Position numbers and translations under genes: made by a program
The notes under the pieces: model-generated
Database searches by the model: none
What the model saw: only the letters and a program-made list of their open reading frames with translations
What the model was told of the DNA's origin: nothing
Source: Calditrichaeota bacterium AABM5.125.24
Lineage (GTDB): Bacteria > Electryoneota > AABM5-125-24 > Hatepunaeales > Hatepunaeaceae
Direction: 5' to 3'
NCBI GenBank assembly: GCA_002127415.1
Contig: MWJR01000215.1
Coordinates: 1,437-9,825, forward strand
DNA: 8,389 nucleotides
Shown here: piece by piece, positions 6,841 through 8,389 of the stretch
How positions within the stretch are numbered: the stretch's first letter is position 1
Layout of the letters: each line of letters starts with the position of its first letter

Positions 6841-7036
6841 CAGGGATGTTTGCCTCCTCTTTCCCGCTGCCTGAAGGTGAAGCACCCCAGCCACCTTCGC
6901 ACGAACCGGAACCAGATAAGCTGCCAGATAAAGAACCTGATGTGTGGAATTATCTCACTGTATCGTCGAGTTGAGAAAAGGGGATGAGCAAGACCATATC
7001 CCTGACAGGACTTGATTCAGATTACTCAATGACATA

Positions 7037-7065
7037 GTAGGGGCGAACTTTAAGTTCGCCCCTAC
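7037..7065. repeat. Hairpin with 14-bp perfect arms, REP-like
   Basis: GTAGGGGCGAACTT and AAGTTCGCCCCTAC pair perfectly around a single T. It begins with GTAG and ends with CTAC, like the palindrome at 2689-2716. It lies upstream of the promoters of the beta-helix gene and is not followed by a T-run. Confidence 0.9.
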
Positions 7066-7103
7066 ATTATACCGGGAAAATTTGCCCCTTCTTGGATATT
7101 ACA

Positions 7104-7133
7104 TTAACTTCCTTGAAATCAACGACATATAAT
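7104..7133 (+). promoter_or_regulatory. Upstream candidate promoter of the beta-helix gene
   Basis: A perfect TATAAT (7128-7133) is preceded at 18 bp by TTAACT (7104-7109, four of six matches to the -35 consensus). It would give a leader of about 120 nt. It may act in tandem with the promoter at 7163-7192. Confidence 0.4.
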
Positions 7134-7162
7134 TCAGATTAATTAAAATCAAGAATCCATAC

Positions 7163-7192
7163 TTGACAACAGGGCTGATGACCTGTTATCAT
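7163..7192 (+). promoter_or_regulatory. Main candidate promoter of the beta-helix gene
   Basis: A perfect TTGACA (7163-7168) and TATCAT (7187-7192, five of six matches) are separated by 18 bp. Transcription would start near 7199, giving a leader of about 60 nt with a small stem at 7208-7227 and the Shine-Dalgarno GAGGG at 7248-7252. This is the best promoter match in the window. Confidence 0.6.
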
Positions 7193-7258
7193 GGTATCTG
7201 CACGATAGGAGCGTTGTATCCTGCTCCGGGGGCGATTTGGCTCAATAGAGGGTAGCTG

Positions 7259-8356
7259 ATGAGACGCTGGCTTACACTATTCCTTGTTTTTCTGGCAGTT
7301 AACATCGCCACAGCCCAGACCGAGGTCGAGGGGGAGGTGTCAGGGGTGTGGGACGCCGAGGGGAGCCCCTATATCGTGGTGGATTCGACCTGGGTGCCGG
7401 AAGAGGAGGAGCTGACCATTGAAGCCGGAGTGGAGGTTCTCTTCGCTGAAGGGCTTGGTATTGATGTGTTCGGTTCCATTAACGCTGAGGGAACCGAAGA
7501 GGATTCGATATTCTTCTTACCAATTGAGGAAGACCAGTCCTGGAGAGGAATATATTTACATGGAAGGGATGTTCTAAATGAATTCAGCTATTGTGTGAAT
7601 AGAGGCGCTTACAGAGGCTTCGGGTTAAACAGGTTTATAAGGATAAATATTGAGCACTGTGATATAAGTAGCTCAGATAATGCAATTGGGAGGGCGGTGC
7701 GCAGAGACCCTGAAGGTCAAATCATCACTATTGACCACAGCCGCCTTGTTTGTGAAGGAGCACGGATAAAATTTTCAATGTCCAGATTGATGGCTTACGA
7801 CAGTGAATTTTTAATGGAGAATGGACCATACTTTTCACTTGGTTCAATCAGGCTTGAGAGGTGCAGAATAAGAGGTTCTGCATCTGCAGGTCACACGGTT
7901 TATATAGATTGTGAATTCCTGCCCAAGGAAGAAGGAGTTCTGTATGTTGATATAATAGGCGATTTCAGCTTGATGGAAAATTGCATAGTACCTGGTGACG
8001 TGAACGCGGGACCCGGCCACAACATGCTGATAACGGATTCTGTAATTGAGGGTGAATTCTTTGGTTGTGGTATAGAAAACGCATCAATTATAAGAACTGA
8101 AATAATAAGCGAATATATCCGTCTTATGGGAGGTCAATTAAATATATTTGGATGCTCATTACAAGGTAGATTAAGTTTTAGAGGTTTTTATGATAATAGT
8201 TATATTACATTAGATAGTTGTTTTGTTTTGGGGAATATTACCGCAAATGCGAGTGATCGATATTCATCGATGATGACTATAAACAGATGCATTATAATTG
8301 GTTGGATACCTTATATTAATCAGTGCAGAATATTGTTGACAAATGTGGTTGTTTGA
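7259..8356 (+). CDS. Secreted right-handed beta-helix-like protein, possibly truncated
   Basis: The 365-residue product begins with a signal peptide (MRRWLTLFLVFLAVNIATA, cleavage probably after Ala19). Residues 29-62 (VWDAEGSPYIVVDSTW, then VPEEEELTIEAGVEVLF) and SWRGIYLHG (94-102) follow the pattern seen at the N-terminus of secreted parallel beta-helix proteins. The rest consists of degenerate rungs, many with Cys before an aliphatic strand and a Gly turn: HCDIS (133-137), RCRIRG (201-206), NCIVPG (241-246), GCSLQG (298-303), SCFVLG (320-325), RCIIIG (343-348). No catalytic site is evident; a structural, adhesive or carbohydrate-related surface role is possible. GAGGG lies 6 nt before the ATG. 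The gene is about 62-68% GC in 7321-7440 but as low as 23% in 8161-8220. It ends after a rung without the sorting domain expected for such proteins, so frameshift or truncation is possible. Confidence 0.8.
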   Translation: MRRWLTLFLVFLAVNIATAQTEVEGEVSGVWDAEGSPYIVVDSTWVPEEEELTIEAGVEVLFAEGLGIDVFGSINAEGTEEDSIFFLPIEEDQSWRGIYLHGRDVLNEFSYCVNRGAYRGFGLNRFIRINIEHCDISSSDNAIGRAVRRDPEGQIITIDHSRLVCEGARIKFSMSRLMAYDSEFLMENGPYFSLGSIRLERCRIRGSASAGHTVYIDCEFLPKEEGVLYVDIIGDFSLMENCIVPGDVNAGPGHNMLITDSVIEGEFFGCGIENASIIRTEIISEYIRLMGGQLNIFGCSLQGRLSFRGFYDNSYITLDSCFVLGNITANASDRYSSMMTINRCIIIGWIPYINQCRILLTNVVV

Positions 8357-8389
8357 TGTATATTGTTCTTTATGGAAATCCAAGATGCA

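Larger units (their letters stand above)
6655..7258. other. 604-bp intergenic region rich in hairpins
   Basis: This divergent gap between the protease and the beta-helix gene holds palindromes at 6678-6695, 6709-6732, 6752-6779, 6819-6840 and 7037-7065, all of different sequence, plus a small stem (GGAGC and GCTCC, 7208-7227) in the beta-helix leader. Candidate promoters face both ways. A 42-codon open frame at 6846-6974, proline- and acid-rich (ending WNYLTVSSS), has no properly spaced ribosome binding site and no recognisable family; it may be a gene remnant. From about 7066 to 7165 the DNA is AT-rich, as expected before promoters. No tRNA or known structured RNA was recognised. Confidence 0.7.

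Noticed and set aside
6846..6974. 42-residue proline- and acid-rich small protein
   Set aside because: The purines before the ATG (AGGG) touch the start codon, so spacing is wrong for a ribosome binding site. No family is recognised, and it lies between repeat elements. Kept only as a possible remnant.
8354..8356. Selenocysteine readthrough of the TGA in the beta-helix gene
   Set aside because: No selenocysteine insertion hairpin is evident just downstream in the few bases available, and the family has no redox role. A frameshift or a true end is simpler.

Overview
The window looks like a piece of an uncultured bacterial chromosome, probably from the wider Fibrobacterota-Chlorobi-Bacteroidota (FCB) assemblage or a neighbouring candidate phylum. 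The pointers are a gingipain-type C25 cysteine protease ending in a Por/type IX secretion (T9SS) type sorting domain (WPNPFN, then a basic strand-rich tail), a secreted C69 dipeptidase, a secreted beta-helix protein, and many small palindromic repeats between genes. All five genes have recognisable Shine-Dalgarno sequences and several upstream regions carry sigma70-like -35/-10 pairs, which argues against a typical Bacteroidota genome. The phylum cannot be fixed from this window alone.

Layout from left to right: (1) 1-194, a non-coding tail with a tandem array of palindromic repeats of about 47-48 bp and one separate hairpin. (2) 195-1838 on the minus strand, an exported C69-family dipeptidase. 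(3) 2072-2687 on the plus strand, a two-gene toxin-antitoxin operon: a ribbon-helix-helix antitoxin overlapping a MazF/PemK endoribonuclease. (4) 2689-2716, a perfect 28-bp palindrome where mazF and the next gene converge. (5) 2716-6654 on the minus strand, a 1312-residue multidomain C25 protease. (6) 6655-7258, about 600 bp of non-coding DNA with six palindromes of different sequence and two candidate promoters facing right. (7) 7259-8356 on the plus strand, a secreted beta-helix-like protein that changes sharply in base composition after about residue 90 and ends abruptly without a sorting domain.

How the genes work together: the C25 and C69 enzymes are both predicted exported, so they could act in sequence on extracellular protein (endoproteolysis, then release of dipeptides). 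They are not in one operon, because the toxin-antitoxin pair lies between them. The toxin-antitoxin pair looks self-contained. No CRISPR array, tRNA, rRNA, insertion sequence or phage gene was seen. The least explained signal is the set of at least seven different hairpin families. Three of them have GTAG at the 5' foot, like REP elements mobilised by RAYT transposases. I found no convincing new multi-gene system.
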